A DNA stretch of 64,000 bases from Shewanella intestini (lineage in GTDB: Bacteria; Pseudomonadota; Gammaproteobacteria; Enterobacterales; Shewanellaceae): NCBI RefSeq assembly GCF_018221465.1, contig NZ_JAAIKR010000015.1:62001-126000 (forward strand), written 5' to 3'. The notes beneath the pieces were generated by a model. That model was not told where the DNA came from. It saw only the letters and a list, made by a program, of their open reading frames with translations, and did not search any database. Below are positions 17,691 through 25,628 of the stretch, piece after piece (positions within the stretch are counted from its first letter, which is position 1; every line of letters starts with the position of its first letter). The translations under genes and the position numbers were made by a program.

Positions 17691-17712
17691 TTTCGATATT
17701 ACTGGAATGATA
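17691..17712. promoter_or_regulatory. Candidate ArsR operator at its own promoter
   Basis: TTTCGATATTACTGGAATGA begins here, 26 bp upstream of the ArsR start. It is similar to the two elements flanking the permease promoter at 20251 and 20315 (TTCGA, an ATT core and GAAAT). Confidence 0.45.
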
Positions 17713-17746
17713 TTGCGCTGTACAAGCTTTATGAATAACCATTCGA

Positions 17747-19273
17747 TTAAGATGACTCTTCACACAAGGCTTTACCGGCTGCGTAACAACTGGGTTGACG
17801 CGGACAAACAGCACCTCGAGAACATATCACTCTTGCGTCATTTTCTATGCCGCGCTCAATCCAGTTAATATTAAGAATGTTAGCCACTGTGGTTAGGTCA
17901 TGTTTAATGGCACTTGGGATCACCGCTGAACCGCCATTAGACACACAGGCTTGCTTTAAGTCACTGGCAATACTTTGGGCATTTTTACCTTGCGCTTCAA
18001 TAGCCGGATTTAAATCTATTCCAGCGCACAACACATGTGGATTCCCCGCTGAATCGTCAACTTTAATTGACTCACAGCAATATATTCTGGGTTCATTACC
18101 GACGTTTAAAATTGAAATTTGCGCCGATGACCCTACAAGGGGTTCGTTAATCACCCAAAATACCGCCCAGTGCTGACAAGGGTCTTGCACCAAACGCATA
18201 TTCCCCCAAGGCAAGGGGATACCATTACCACGATAAACCGCTTTTAACTTCCCTGGTGCATAGGCATCAAAATAATGCCAATGTCGGTACGGCGACACCA
18301 CGGTCATTCGCCGCATGGCTACAGATGCCGACACTTGCAACTGTTGGTGCACATTAATTTCATAACCATATTGATCCAGTAACTGCCTAAAAGGCACTTT
18401 AGGACACAGCAATGCACCTGCAAAAAAGCTGGATTCAAAGTCACGCCAAGCATGCAAAATATCTTGGGCGTTTAAGGTGTTAGATTGCATTGTGTCGTCG
18501 GTTTCTTCACGACTACCCGACATCATCACACTTTTAAGGCCGTCCTTATTGTGTAACACGCAATGACCAATGTGCACGGCCAAATCATATTTGAGTCGAT
18601 GCGGACGTTGTTTGAGTAACTTGTTAATGTAAATGCTATTGGGTGGCTCAAAAAAGGAGGTAGTGAGTTGTTGTGAATCTTGGCCGGTACTGTCTTGTAT
18701 CGTTTGCGGGGTTTTGTCTATCCACTTAATTTTTAAGCCCATGCCTTTGGCAATATCAAGCATATCGTCAACCGACAATGGCATGCGCTTTTTACCAATG
18801 TCTTCTGCTGCTCGTTCAAGGTCGGGGAAATGATTTTGATGGTGTTCTTGATGAGCACGGATGAGCAAGTGAGCAAACTGCCGCCCAGAAGTGCCTGTTT
18901 GTGACAACATTTCTGGTATGGCAATTTGTAAAATGTCATTAGAAAAAAGAAAACTGGGCTCAAGTGGCATCCCGCTCACGCCACCACGGCGACCTTTTTC
19001 GGGAGTAATGGCTTGCTCTTCGGGAATATCATCCAAAAACCATTCAACCTCTTTTTGAAATACCGCAGCAATAACGGCCAGCATGCCTGCGCTTGGCACC
19101 CGTTTGCCACGTTCGATCATTGATAAGTATGACACCGAAGGCGCGTTGCCTGAGTCCACACGAATACATCTGGCGGATAAATCTTCCATGGTGAGATTAT
19201 TGCGTTTACGCAAGTTTCGAATCTTAGTACCAAGGAAGTGTGTCTTTCGCATTAAGCTTTTTTCACTGCGCAT
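17747..19273 (-). CDS. Large XRE-type regulator related to short-chain acyl-CoA regulators (ScfR/DUF3612-like)
   Basis: The 508-residue protein starts with a Cro/CI helix-turn-helix (about residues 14-80: GTKIRNLRKRNNLTMEDLSA, then PSVSYLSMIERGKRVPS). A long middle region contains an IrrE-like helical part (LKYDLAVHIGHCVLH) without a clear HEXXH, then a tail with five cysteines (CSRGAVCPRQPSC..C). HTH, IrrE-like middle and Cys-rich tail recall ScfR regulators such as RamB, PrpR and MccR, which control glyoxylate and methylcitrate genes. The start may be 8 codons later at MRKTHF. It is divergent from a malate synthase-derived small gene. Confidence 0.8.
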   Translation of the reverse strand: MRSEKSLMRKTHFLGTKIRNLRKRNNLTMEDLSARCIRVDSGNAPSVSYLSMIERGKRVPSAGMLAVIAAVFQKEVEWFLDDIPEEQAITPEKGRRGGVSGMPLEPSFLFSNDILQIAIPEMLSQTGTSGRQFAHLLIRAHQEHHQNHFPDLERAAEDIGKKRMPLSVDDMLDIAKGMGLKIKWIDKTPQTIQDSTGQDSQQLTTSFFEPPNSIYINKLLKQRPHRLKYDLAVHIGHCVLHNKDGLKSVMMSGSREETDDTMQSNTLNAQDILHAWRDFESSFFAGALLCPKVPFRQLLDQYGYEINVHQQLQVSASVAMRRMTVVSPYRHWHYFDAYAPGKLKAVYRGNGIPLPWGNMRLVQDPCQHWAVFWVINEPLVGSSAQISILNVGNEPRIYCCESIKVDDSAGNPHVLCAGIDLNPAIEAQGKNAQSIASDLKQACVSNGGSAVIPSAIKHDLTTVANILNINWIERGIENDARVICSRGAVCPRQPSCYAAGKALCEESS

Positions 19274-19274
19274 T

Positions 19275-19319
19275 TTGTAAAATTCACATTGTAAAATTTT
19301 TATTGTGAAATTGTAATCA
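19275..19319. promoter_or_regulatory. Three direct repeats at 14-bp spacing upstream of the XRE regulator
   Basis: TTGTAAAAT (19275-19283), TTGTAAAAT (19289-19297) and TTGTGAAAT (19303-19311) start exactly 14 bp apart, and a fourth partial copy, TTGTAATCA, begins at 19311. They start two bases from the regulator's start codon and lie in the divergent intergenic region, so they are good candidates for its autoregulatory operator. The motif is AT-rich like the TTTGCAAA sites reported for ScfR proteins, but not identical. Confidence 0.5.
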
Positions 19320-19477
19320 AAAATACACTAGACTACAAATTAAGCAATCAGAGACAACATTTGCGGTGAATGTAATCATCAATGCACATGGTCTTAGCGC
19401 TGCTATCTATGCACAACGTAATGCAATTAATCAGCATCGTGGCTCACGATAATTTTGAAAGAGAAGAGGATAAGGTT

Positions 19478-20002
19478 ATGAATATGTCAACTCAGCACAG
19501 CCCAACAGTCACTCACAACCTTAGCAACTTCATTGAAGAGCAAATGGTTGCGTGTACGAACCAAACAGACCGAAGTGCTAATGCCAAGGTCTTTTTAGAT
19601 AACAATTTTCCACTGACTAATGGCTCACATGCAGACGTAAGCAGTTATGTGATTTATTACACTCATTTGTTGGCTTTCATGGAAGATGGCAGCCAATGTG
19701 GTTTGCAAAATCCGTGTCAATTTGTGGCATTAACTGGCCATAAAAGTGACCCGACTAGCGTGGTGTTAAAAAACAATGACACGCATGTGGAAATTTGTTT
19801 CGACCGCAACGGTAATATTGGCCAAACAGATGCAGCCAATATTGACGACATTCAAGTCGCTCTGCCAATCAAAAACTTACCGACCCCTTATAAACATTGG
19901 GTGAGCCTGTTGCAAACAAACCGCGTACCGACAAAAGGCAATGGCAAAGCATTTACAGCAAAAGATGGTAGCGATTACGCAATTAATCAATCGCATAAAT
20001 AG
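19478..20002 (+). CDS. Small protein resembling a free-standing malate synthase G insertion domain
   Basis: The 174-residue product lacks a signal peptide. By eye it aligns with the alpha/beta insertion domain of malate synthase G (E. coli GlcB): FLDNNFPLTNGSHADV matches FLDESLPLENGSYQDV, then DG, NPCQFVALTG, PTSVVLKNN, HVEI, D-NG-IG--D-A-I-D, YKHWVSLLQ (compare YRNLLGLMQ) and FTAKDGS (compare YTAADGS). The intervening catalytic-barrel strand with its ILDCEDS motif is missing and replaced by a short linker. It therefore cannot be a malate synthase. The start has AGAGGA seven bases upstream. It is divergent from the ScfR-like regulator and ends at a terminator. Its role is unknown. Confidence 0.72.
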   Translation: MNMSTQHSPTVTHNLSNFIEEQMVACTNQTDRSANAKVFLDNNFPLTNGSHADVSSYVIYYTHLLAFMEDGSQCGLQNPCQFVALTGHKSDPTSVVLKNNDTHVEICFDRNGNIGQTDAANIDDIQVALPIKNLPTPYKHWVSLLQTNRVPTKGNGKAFTAKDGSDYAINQSHK

Positions 20003-20027
20003 ACTCTATATACGGGTTTATATCATA

Positions 20028-20067
20028 AAAAAATCGCGTTGTGTTTAAGCACAACCCGGTTTTTTTA
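20028..20067 (+). terminator. Rho-independent terminator of the malate synthase-derived gene
   Basis: The stem CGCGTTGTG/CACAACCCG with one mismatch is preceded by an A run and followed by seven T. Confidence 0.85.
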
Positions 20068-20250
20068 TGCACTTACCGCACTGCCACATTGGCACTCTTG
20101 GCTTAACAATACCATCATCCCAAAGTAGCGAAAATAGTCAGTCTGCCACCGTAATCCACGAAAAACACTTATAAAATCATATTGATATATAACAGATACG
20201 ATTAATTAATATCATGTTGACGCTCCTCGCCAGTCATTTCTTACATATAA

Positions 20251-20334
20251 TTCGACATTTTTAGAAATATTTATTGACTCAACTCTTCATCGCGTTATGA
20301 TGGCACTACTTTTTATTTCGAACATTATAGAAAT
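20251..20334 (+). promoter_or_regulatory. Permease promoter flanked by two ArsR-type operator candidates
   Basis: A strong sigma-70 promoter, TTGACT (20274-20279), 16 bp, TATGAT (20296-20301), lies between two related elements: TTCGACATT..TAGAAATAT (20251-20270) and ATTTCGAACATTATAGAAAT (20315-20334, an inverted repeat of ATTTC/GAAAT). A similar element precedes the arsR-type gene at 17691. One bound dimer on each side of the promoter would fit repression. Confidence 0.55.
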
Positions 20335-20362
20335 AATAACTTAATTGATGAAGGTCATGATC

Positions 20363-21364
20363 ATGAGTCCAGAAATAATCGGCATGGCGAAAGAAACCGC
20401 CCATATGTTTGTTTTCTTAGCGGCAGAGCTAATCACATTATTTATTGTTATCAGTTACGCTGTTGGCATTTTGCAGGAATATATCCCACCTGAAAAAATT
20501 CAGTCCATTTTGAGTTCTAAAAAAGGTAAGGGTTACATTATTGCTGCCTTACTGGGCGCAATAACGCCATTTTGTTCTTGTTCAACCATCCCGTTTTTAA
20601 AAGGATTATTGCGCGCTAAAGCAGGGTTTGGCCCAATGATGGTGTTCTTATTCTCAAGCCCATTGCTAAATCCAATCATTATTGGCTTATTTGTGGTCAC
20701 TTTTGGCATTAACGTCGCTGTGTTCTACTTTTTAGTGGCTGTTGTTGTCGCTGTGACTGCTGGCTACGTGCTAGAAAAATTGGGTTTTGAACGTTACGTA
20801 AAACCTGAGGCCTATGAAGCAATGACGACCAGCTCTTGTGGTTCAAGTTGTGGTGAGGGCACGCCTGCACCAAAAACAAGCTGTTGTGGTGAAACAAAAG
20901 CACCTGAGCCTGCAACAAGCTGTTGTGACAAGACACCAGTAAAAGCTGAAGATAACCGTTGGATGCGTGTTTGGCGTTCAACTTGGACAGACTTTAAACA
21001 AGTGTTTCCTTATTTATTAATTGGTTTACTGCTTGGCTCTGTCATCTATGGGTTTATACCAACAGACATGATTGCTCACTACGCTGGTGCAGGTACGTGG
21101 TATGCAATACCTATTGCTGCCGTTATTGGTATTCCGCTTTATATTCGTGCAGAAGCGGTTATCCCATTGAGTTCAGCATTGGTTGCTAAAGGCATGGCGC
21201 TTGGTCCAGTGATGGCATTAATTATCGGCAGTGCAGGTGCAAGCTTAACGGAAGTGATTTTATTAAAGTCTATCTTTAAAAACCAAATGATTGCCGCATT
21301 TTTAACCGTTATTTTAAGCATGGCTGTGGGTGCAGGTTATTTATATAGCTACATATTTGCTTAA
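20363..21364 (+). CDS. ArsP-like permease (UPF0718/DUF318 family) with Cys-rich loop
   Basis: This is an inner-membrane permease of about 8-10 helices in two halves. Each half carries family signatures, notably TPFCSCSTIPF in the first, which includes the conserved cysteines of ArsP organoarsenical exporters, and FSSPLLNP. The central cytoplasmic loop (about residues 155-200) is Cys-rich: SSCGSSCG, then two TSCC repeats. Those thiols could bind a soft metal or metalloid. The start shown has AAGG eight bases upstream; ATGs at 20348 and 20357 and a TTG at 20345 are alternatives. It is probably regulated by the ArsR protein at 17360. The substrate is unproven. Confidence 0.85.
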   Translation: MSPEIIGMAKETAHMFVFLAAELITLFIVISYAVGILQEYIPPEKIQSILSSKKGKGYIIAALLGAITPFCSCSTIPFLKGLLRAKAGFGPMMVFLFSSPLLNPIIIGLFVVTFGINVAVFYFLVAVVVAVTAGYVLEKLGFERYVKPEAYEAMTTSSCGSSCGEGTPAPKTSCCGETKAPEPATSCCDKTPVKAEDNRWMRVWRSTWTDFKQVFPYLLIGLLLGSVIYGFIPTDMIAHYAGAGTWYAIPIAAVIGIPLYIRAEAVIPLSSALVAKGMALGPVMALIIGSAGASLTEVILLKSIFKNQMIAAFLTVILSMAVGAGYLYSYIFA

Positions 21365-21395
21365 GTATATACAAGTGCTTATCGGGGTTTATGGT

Positions 21396-21421
21396 CCCAT
21401 TACTTAACTTTAGGTAATGGG
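21396..21421 (+). terminator. Hairpin after the permease gene
   Basis: CCCATTAC (21396-21403) pairs perfectly with GTAATGGG (21414-21421). A short TTTT follows only after eight bases, so this is a weak terminator. Confidence 0.5.
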
Positions 21422-21687
21422 TTATAACCCTTTTCAATACAACCGGCATGTTGTTAGTGCAAATTTGCAGTCCATACACAACAAATCTCTTACTCTCATT
21501 CAGTCTCCCCCACCTTTTAACACATCTGGTTTTAGCGCCACGTTGTATCAACATTACATTTTGTATCGTTGTGGTATCAATATTATTAATCGCTAAATTA
21601 AGCCATTCTCTATGTTAACCCCCTCACTTCATTGAAGGGAAAGTAGACAATTCTGATCCGTTTTGTGCACTAACACTCACTTCCACT

Positions 21688-21708
21688 AAATGACAATCAA
21701 TATCATTT
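21688..21708 (+). promoter_or_regulatory. Candidate Fur box upstream of the TonB receptor
   Basis: AAATGACAATCAATATCATTT is palindromic at its arms (AAATGA/TCATTT) and resembles the Fur consensus GATAATGATAATCATTATC. It lies about 90 bp before the start; a second AT-rich partial match follows near 21715-21731. The rest of 21422-21798 shows nothing else recognisable. Confidence 0.55.
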
Positions 21709-21798
21709 GTCTTTAGCATTAATTCTCATTAACATCTCGCCAAGATTAACATCGAAGCAACAAACATCTCCGTCATTCACTTAACAAAAGTTGACCCT

Positions 21799-23934
21799 AT
21801 GAAGTATTCAATTTTAACAGTGGCAGTGCTCAGCGCCCTATCGTTCACCACCCAAGCACAAACAATTACCAGTCAATCAACCGCTTCTACAGATAATGAA
21901 GTCGAAGTGATTCAAGTTAGAGGCGTACGCCAAAAGCTGCAACAAGATGGTCGACTGAAAGATGTTATCCAAAAAACAGAAGTGCTTGATGAACTCATGA
22001 TCAAGAACAAAAATGCATTAAGTTTAACCCAAGCCATTAACAATGAACCAGGTATTAACGTGTCAGATGAATGTTCAATGTGTGGTGTAAAACGCATTAT
22101 GTTGAATGGCATGAAAGGTGAGCACACCACCATTTTGGTGGATGGCTTACCCACTCACACAATGATTTCTGGTTATTATGCCGTTGATGCCGTGCCAACC
22201 ACAGGAGTGGATCGAATAGAAACAGCCCGTGGTGCTGGTGCATCGTTGATTGCCCCCGAAGCGATTGGTGGCACCGTAAACATTGTGACCAAACAAGCTT
22301 ATGAAAACCAAGCGACAGTCGACGTTTCAAAAGGGGCTCACGGTGTTGAAGCACTAAAAGGGATGGCCACAGGGGTGTCAGAAGATGGTAGAACAGGTCT
22401 CACACTCGTCGGTCAATATGACAAAAAAGAACAAGAAGATCTTGATGACAATGGCGTAAGTGAATCGCCATTCCAAGAAAACTTTAACTTAAGTGCATTG
22501 GTCAGCCACGATTTAAATGATACAAATAATCTTCATATTCGTGTTGCAAAGCTGCGAAGTGAGATTTTTGGCGGCCCTGTTATTGGTGATACTGTTGGGT
22601 CAATTCAAGAAGCCATTTCTAGTTATGACGGCGTTGATTCAGATAAACTATTTGAAGGAAACAACGTCAATAATCGTTATATTGGCAAAGCATGGGAAAC
22701 CACTGAGTGGATTGAAACTAACCGCGAAGAAGCTTACATAAAATGGTTAACAGAGCTATCTGCTTATACCACGTCTGAGTTTTCAGTTAGTTATGCTAAA
22801 CATGACCAAGATTCATTTTATGAAGGCATTGATTATCGCGCTAAAGACACCATGCTATATGGCCGCGCTAAATTTGATACTGAATTAAATGACAACCACT
22901 TTTTATCCTATGGTGCAGATTTTCGCACCGAAGAAATGCGCTCACACACTCAAGCATTACAAAATGTGCCCGACTATGTCAGCGATTCATTTGATTACGA
23001 TGTCAAAGGCCTGTTTGTTCAAGATACATGGACACCAATTGACGACATCGAAATTGCCATGGCATTACGGGTTGACAAAATTACCGCTGATTTCATTGAC
23101 GAGAAAAAACCAGGCGTAGAAATTGACAAAACCTTTGTCGCTCCCCGCATTGATATGCGTTATTTCCATAGCGACACATTAACGTCTCGTCTTTCTGTTG
23201 GTCGAGGCTACCGCGCGCCCTTATCGTTCTTTGAAACCGACCACGGTATTTTAGATTCAGCAAATGGTTACTTGATTGAAGTTGATTCATTAGAAGACTC
23301 GGTATCAGCAAACTATGCACTTAGTTATGATGCTGACGACCTTACCAGCACCTTCTCTATTGCTCATTCCAATGTGAAAAATCTTGCCTCATTGCATGAA
23401 AATGAAGACGGAGTCCCGGTCTTAAGTCAATTAGAAGATGATGCTTCGGTTACTACCGTTGATTTAGTTGCAGGTTATAGCTTATCCGATAACCTAACCA
23501 TTAACGGCAGTGTTGAATACTATGACTACAATGATGTATTTCGTTCTTCATATACCATTGCTCCGGTTGAAACTCGAGCGGGTATTGAGGTTGAATGGAA
23601 AACGGATGACTACACCATTTTTTGGAACACAACCTGGTTCGGCAGCCGTGATTTAACCGATTACGGATATGAAGGTTATGATATCAAAGGCGACCTATCA
23701 TCACTTAAAACACAAAACGCCCCTGCGTTTTCAGTTTCTGATATTAAGGTTCAATACAACATAACAGGCCAAATTAAAGTGTATGGCGGGCTATCGAACA
23801 TCTTCGATTACACCCAAATTGGCAACGGTGACTCGCCATTATTTTATGACCAAGATGGTAACTACGATGTCGCTTACATATACGGCCCACTTCATGGTAG
23901 AGAATTATATGTTGGCATTGAAGGCTCACTTTAA
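21799..23934 (+). CDS. TonB-dependent outer-membrane receptor with CxxC in the plug
   Basis: The 711-residue protein has a signal peptide (to about residue 20, TTQAQ), a TonB-box-like segment (EVEVIQVRG), a plug domain (about residues 50-165: ALSLTQAINNEPGINV..IMLNGMKGEHTTILVDGLP, then RIETARGAGASLIAPEAIGGTVNIVTK) and a 22-strand-type barrel ending in an aromatic-poor GIEGSL. The plug has an unusual Cys92-x-x-Cys95 (DECSMCG). A Fur-like box suggests an iron or other metal ligand. The gene overlaps the next one, which encodes an exported thioredoxin-like protein. The substrate cannot be read from sequence. Confidence 0.9.
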   Translation: MKYSILTVAVLSALSFTTQAQTITSQSTASTDNEVEVIQVRGVRQKLQQDGRLKDVIQKTEVLDELMIKNKNALSLTQAINNEPGINVSDECSMCGVKRIMLNGMKGEHTTILVDGLPTHTMISGYYAVDAVPTTGVDRIETARGAGASLIAPEAIGGTVNIVTKQAYENQATVDVSKGAHGVEALKGMATGVSEDGRTGLTLVGQYDKKEQEDLDDNGVSESPFQENFNLSALVSHDLNDTNNLHIRVAKLRSEIFGGPVIGDTVGSIQEAISSYDGVDSDKLFEGNNVNNRYIGKAWETTEWIETNREEAYIKWLTELSAYTTSEFSVSYAKHDQDSFYEGIDYRAKDTMLYGRAKFDTELNDNHFLSYGADFRTEEMRSHTQALQNVPDYVSDSFDYDVKGLFVQDTWTPIDDIEIAMALRVDKITADFIDEKKPGVEIDKTFVAPRIDMRYFHSDTLTSRLSVGRGYRAPLSFFETDHGILDSANGYLIEVDSLEDSVSANYALSYDADDLTSTFSIAHSNVKNLASLHENEDGVPVLSQLEDDASVTTVDLVAGYSLSDNLTINGSVEYYDYNDVFRSSYTIAPVETRAGIEVEWKTDDYTIFWNTTWFGSRDLTDYGYEGYDIKGDLSSLKTQNAPAFSVSDIKVQYNITGQIKVYGGLSNIFDYTQIGNGDSPLFYDQDGNYDVAYIYGPLHGRELYVGIEGSL

Positions 23935-24421
23935 AAGGGGTTTGCTACTGGCAACGTTAGTTGTCAGTAGCCAGCTAAGTGCACAATCGCATACCAATGC
24001 GATGTCGGTAGAAAACATTACGTTGAAAAATCTTCGTACTAGTGAGTTAAGCGTTGCTTATCAAGATAATAAACCAACGGTACTGATGATTTTTCAACCG
24101 GGTTGCCCATGGTGCAAAAAACAAGGGCATATCATTGAAAAACTGCAACAAGCGTGTGGTGACAAGATACACTTCAACCTTGTGGGTGATAATGGTTCAA
24201 AGCAACAACTAAAGCGAGAATTGCGTCACTTCTCTAAGCAGTTGGAGTCATTACAAAGTAGCAATTTGTTTATTCGCCAAAGTGGAGGAGTAAAAGGTTA
24301 CCCAACGACGTTAGTGATCGACAACCAAGGGCATATTGTAGCTAAACACCGAGGTTTCACCTCACAAAAGCTCTTACGCAGGCTCACCAATGAACTGAGT
24401 CATGGTGAATGTACTATTTAG
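23909..24421 (+). CDS. Exported thioredoxin-fold protein with CPWC active site
   Basis: The 170-residue protein has a signal peptide (LLLATLVVSSQLSAQS) and then a thioredoxin/TlpA-like fold. The active site is GCPWCKKQ (Cys66 and Cys69) and the cis-proline lies in GYPTTLVID. It would act in the periplasm as a reductase or oxidase of disulfides. Its start lies inside the end of the TonB receptor gene (26-nt overlap), so the two are translationally coupled. The receptor's plug has its own CxxC, which makes it a plausible substrate. This start was chosen because it alone gives a signal peptide; the frame is open further upstream. Confidence 0.82.
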   Translation: MLALKAHFKRGLLLATLVVSSQLSAQSHTNAMSVENITLKNLRTSELSVAYQDNKPTVLMIFQPGCPWCKKQGHIIEKLQQACGDKIHFNLVGDNGSKQQLKRELRHFSKQLESLQSSNLFIRQSGGVKGYPTTLVIDNQGHIVAKHRGFTSQKLLRRLTNELSHGECTI

Positions 24422-24439
24422 AATAATAAGCAACATATT

Positions 24440-24483
24440 GGCGTTAACTTGTATCGTTACTCCCTACAAAACAAGTTAACGCC
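24440..24483 (+). terminator. 13-bp perfect inverted repeat after the receptor/thioredoxin operon
   Basis: GGCGTTAACTTGT (24440-24452) pairs with ACAAGTTAACGCC (24471-24483) across an 18-nt loop. There is no T run. It may end or protect the operon mRNA; being next to a cassette region with GTTA-type ends, it could also be a remnant recombination structure. Confidence 0.4.
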
Positions 24484-25170
24484 GACCTACTTTACTGACA
24501 CGCCCAAATTCTCCGCACCACGACAACGACACCTGATAAAAATGATGGAATGTATCGGGATATACACAAAGGCGTAACCCACTTTTCTTCTTTGATAAAT
24601 CTGGGCATTTCTGGAAGTATGCATTTGTCCCTTGAATTGTGATTCTAACGTCTTACTCCAAAGCGGTGTATAAATTAGCTGTTGTTAGCCAAGATAAGGC
24701 TTTGGCCTATGACTTTTTTCCAACAAAAAACGTTATCTGTGCTGACCTAATGAAACAATATGCAAGAGTTCGAAAAAGACAGAGAGTCGCTAGCGCAAAG
24801 ACAGGGGTTCTTAGATTAATTCAGTTATATACGGGTTATTACCTCTCAACACATTCTGGTCGTTCTTCATCTTCATATCGCGGGGGCTATCACGACTGTT
24901 TTGGTCATGGAGCATGGTCTGGTTACGGTTCTCGTTACTCTTTAGGTTACAGTAAGACATATGACTATCGCTTCATCGCAGATGAGCTAAAAATATGCTA
25001 GATATTGCCTTTGATCCAACGGCAACAATAGAAAGCATAGAGGGCGCATTAATACATAATGGTTGCAAAGTACCGTAAAAATGGCCATAACAGTAGACTC
25101 TGGGACCTGATGAAGTTCAAGCTTTAGCTCTAATGAGAGAGTAGCCAATATTAGTTAACCACAACAGGGC
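24484..25170. other. Low-coding region upstream of the gene cassette, probably degraded
   Basis: No recognisable gene fills this stretch. A 120-codon GTG-initiated frame at 24639-25001 has no Shine-Dalgarno and no known family; a 28-codon frame (24996-25079) overlaps its end in another phase and reads like part of a protein. Together they suggest a decayed cassette or gene. The stretch ends at a GTTAGGT recombination-type core site. Confidence 0.4.
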
Positions 25171-25177
25171 GTTAGGT
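25171..25177 (+). repeat. Integron-type core site at the 5' boundary of the cassette
   Basis: GGGC-GTTAGGT matches the G^TTRRRY core. It is identical to the core at 25734-25740, as expected when a cassette is bounded by the attC sites of itself and of its upstream neighbour. The inverse core of the upstream neighbour is not clear. Confidence 0.6.
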
Positions 25178-25184
25178 ATATAAG

Positions 25185-25628
25185 ATGAGCACGCATCGAA
25201 CGATTTCATTATCAGAATACGTAAAAAAACGTAATGGTGTAGCCCTAGGCGCGCCAAGTTCAATGCGCCATATGCTTAAACGTTCCTTAGGGGCAAACTC
25301 ATTTTATATATTCTGGCACTATTGGAATCCAATATGGGGCTATTACCTTTCTTGTAAGGTAATGAAACCATTAAGTCAGCAGCTGCCGTTGTGGTTAGCT
25401 ATTATACTGACTTTTGCTATTAGTGGCGCTTTACACGATTTGGCGATTACTCTAGTAAAATGGAAGCTGACTTTCCTGTGTACCCCATGGTTTACATTAA
25501 TGAGCCTTATCGTGTTAGCGACGAAGACGTTTAGTATTTCTTACCATATGTATCATTGGTTAATTCGCGCATCGATAAACATAGCACTCATCACAATCTG
25601 TTTCGTTTTAACTTGTCTGTATACCTAA
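25185..25628 (+). CDS. Cassette-borne membrane protein (MBOAT/acyltransferase-like)
   Basis: The 147-residue protein has an amphipathic N terminus (SEYVKKRNGVALGAPSSMRHML), the aromatic block FYIFWHYWNPIWGYYLS and about three membrane helices. ISGALHDLAI includes a histidine placed like the conserved His of MBOAT-type acyltransferases. I recall similar proteins on Vibrio and Shewanella integron cassettes. It starts eight bases after a GTTAGGT core with no Shine-Dalgarno, and its stop codon lies inside the ACCTAAC inverse core of the attC site, which is the usual packing of a cassette gene. The function is tentative because it is much shorter than a full MBOAT enzyme. Confidence 0.75.
   Translation: MSTHRTISLSEYVKKRNGVALGAPSSMRHMLKRSLGANSFYIFWHYWNPIWGYYLSCKVMKPLSQQLPLWLAIILTFAISGALHDLAITLVKWKLTFLCTPWFTLMSLIVLATKTFSISYHMYHWLIRASINIALITICFVLTCLYT

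Noticed and set aside
21799-23934. Assigning the TonB receptor to a specific siderophore, heme or vitamin
   Set aside because: The sequence shows only the general fold plus a CxxC; the Fur-like box is not enough to name a ligand.
24639-25001. 120-codon frame as a confident gene
   Set aside because: It needs a GTG start without a Shine-Dalgarno, has no recognisable family, and lies in a region that looks decayed.
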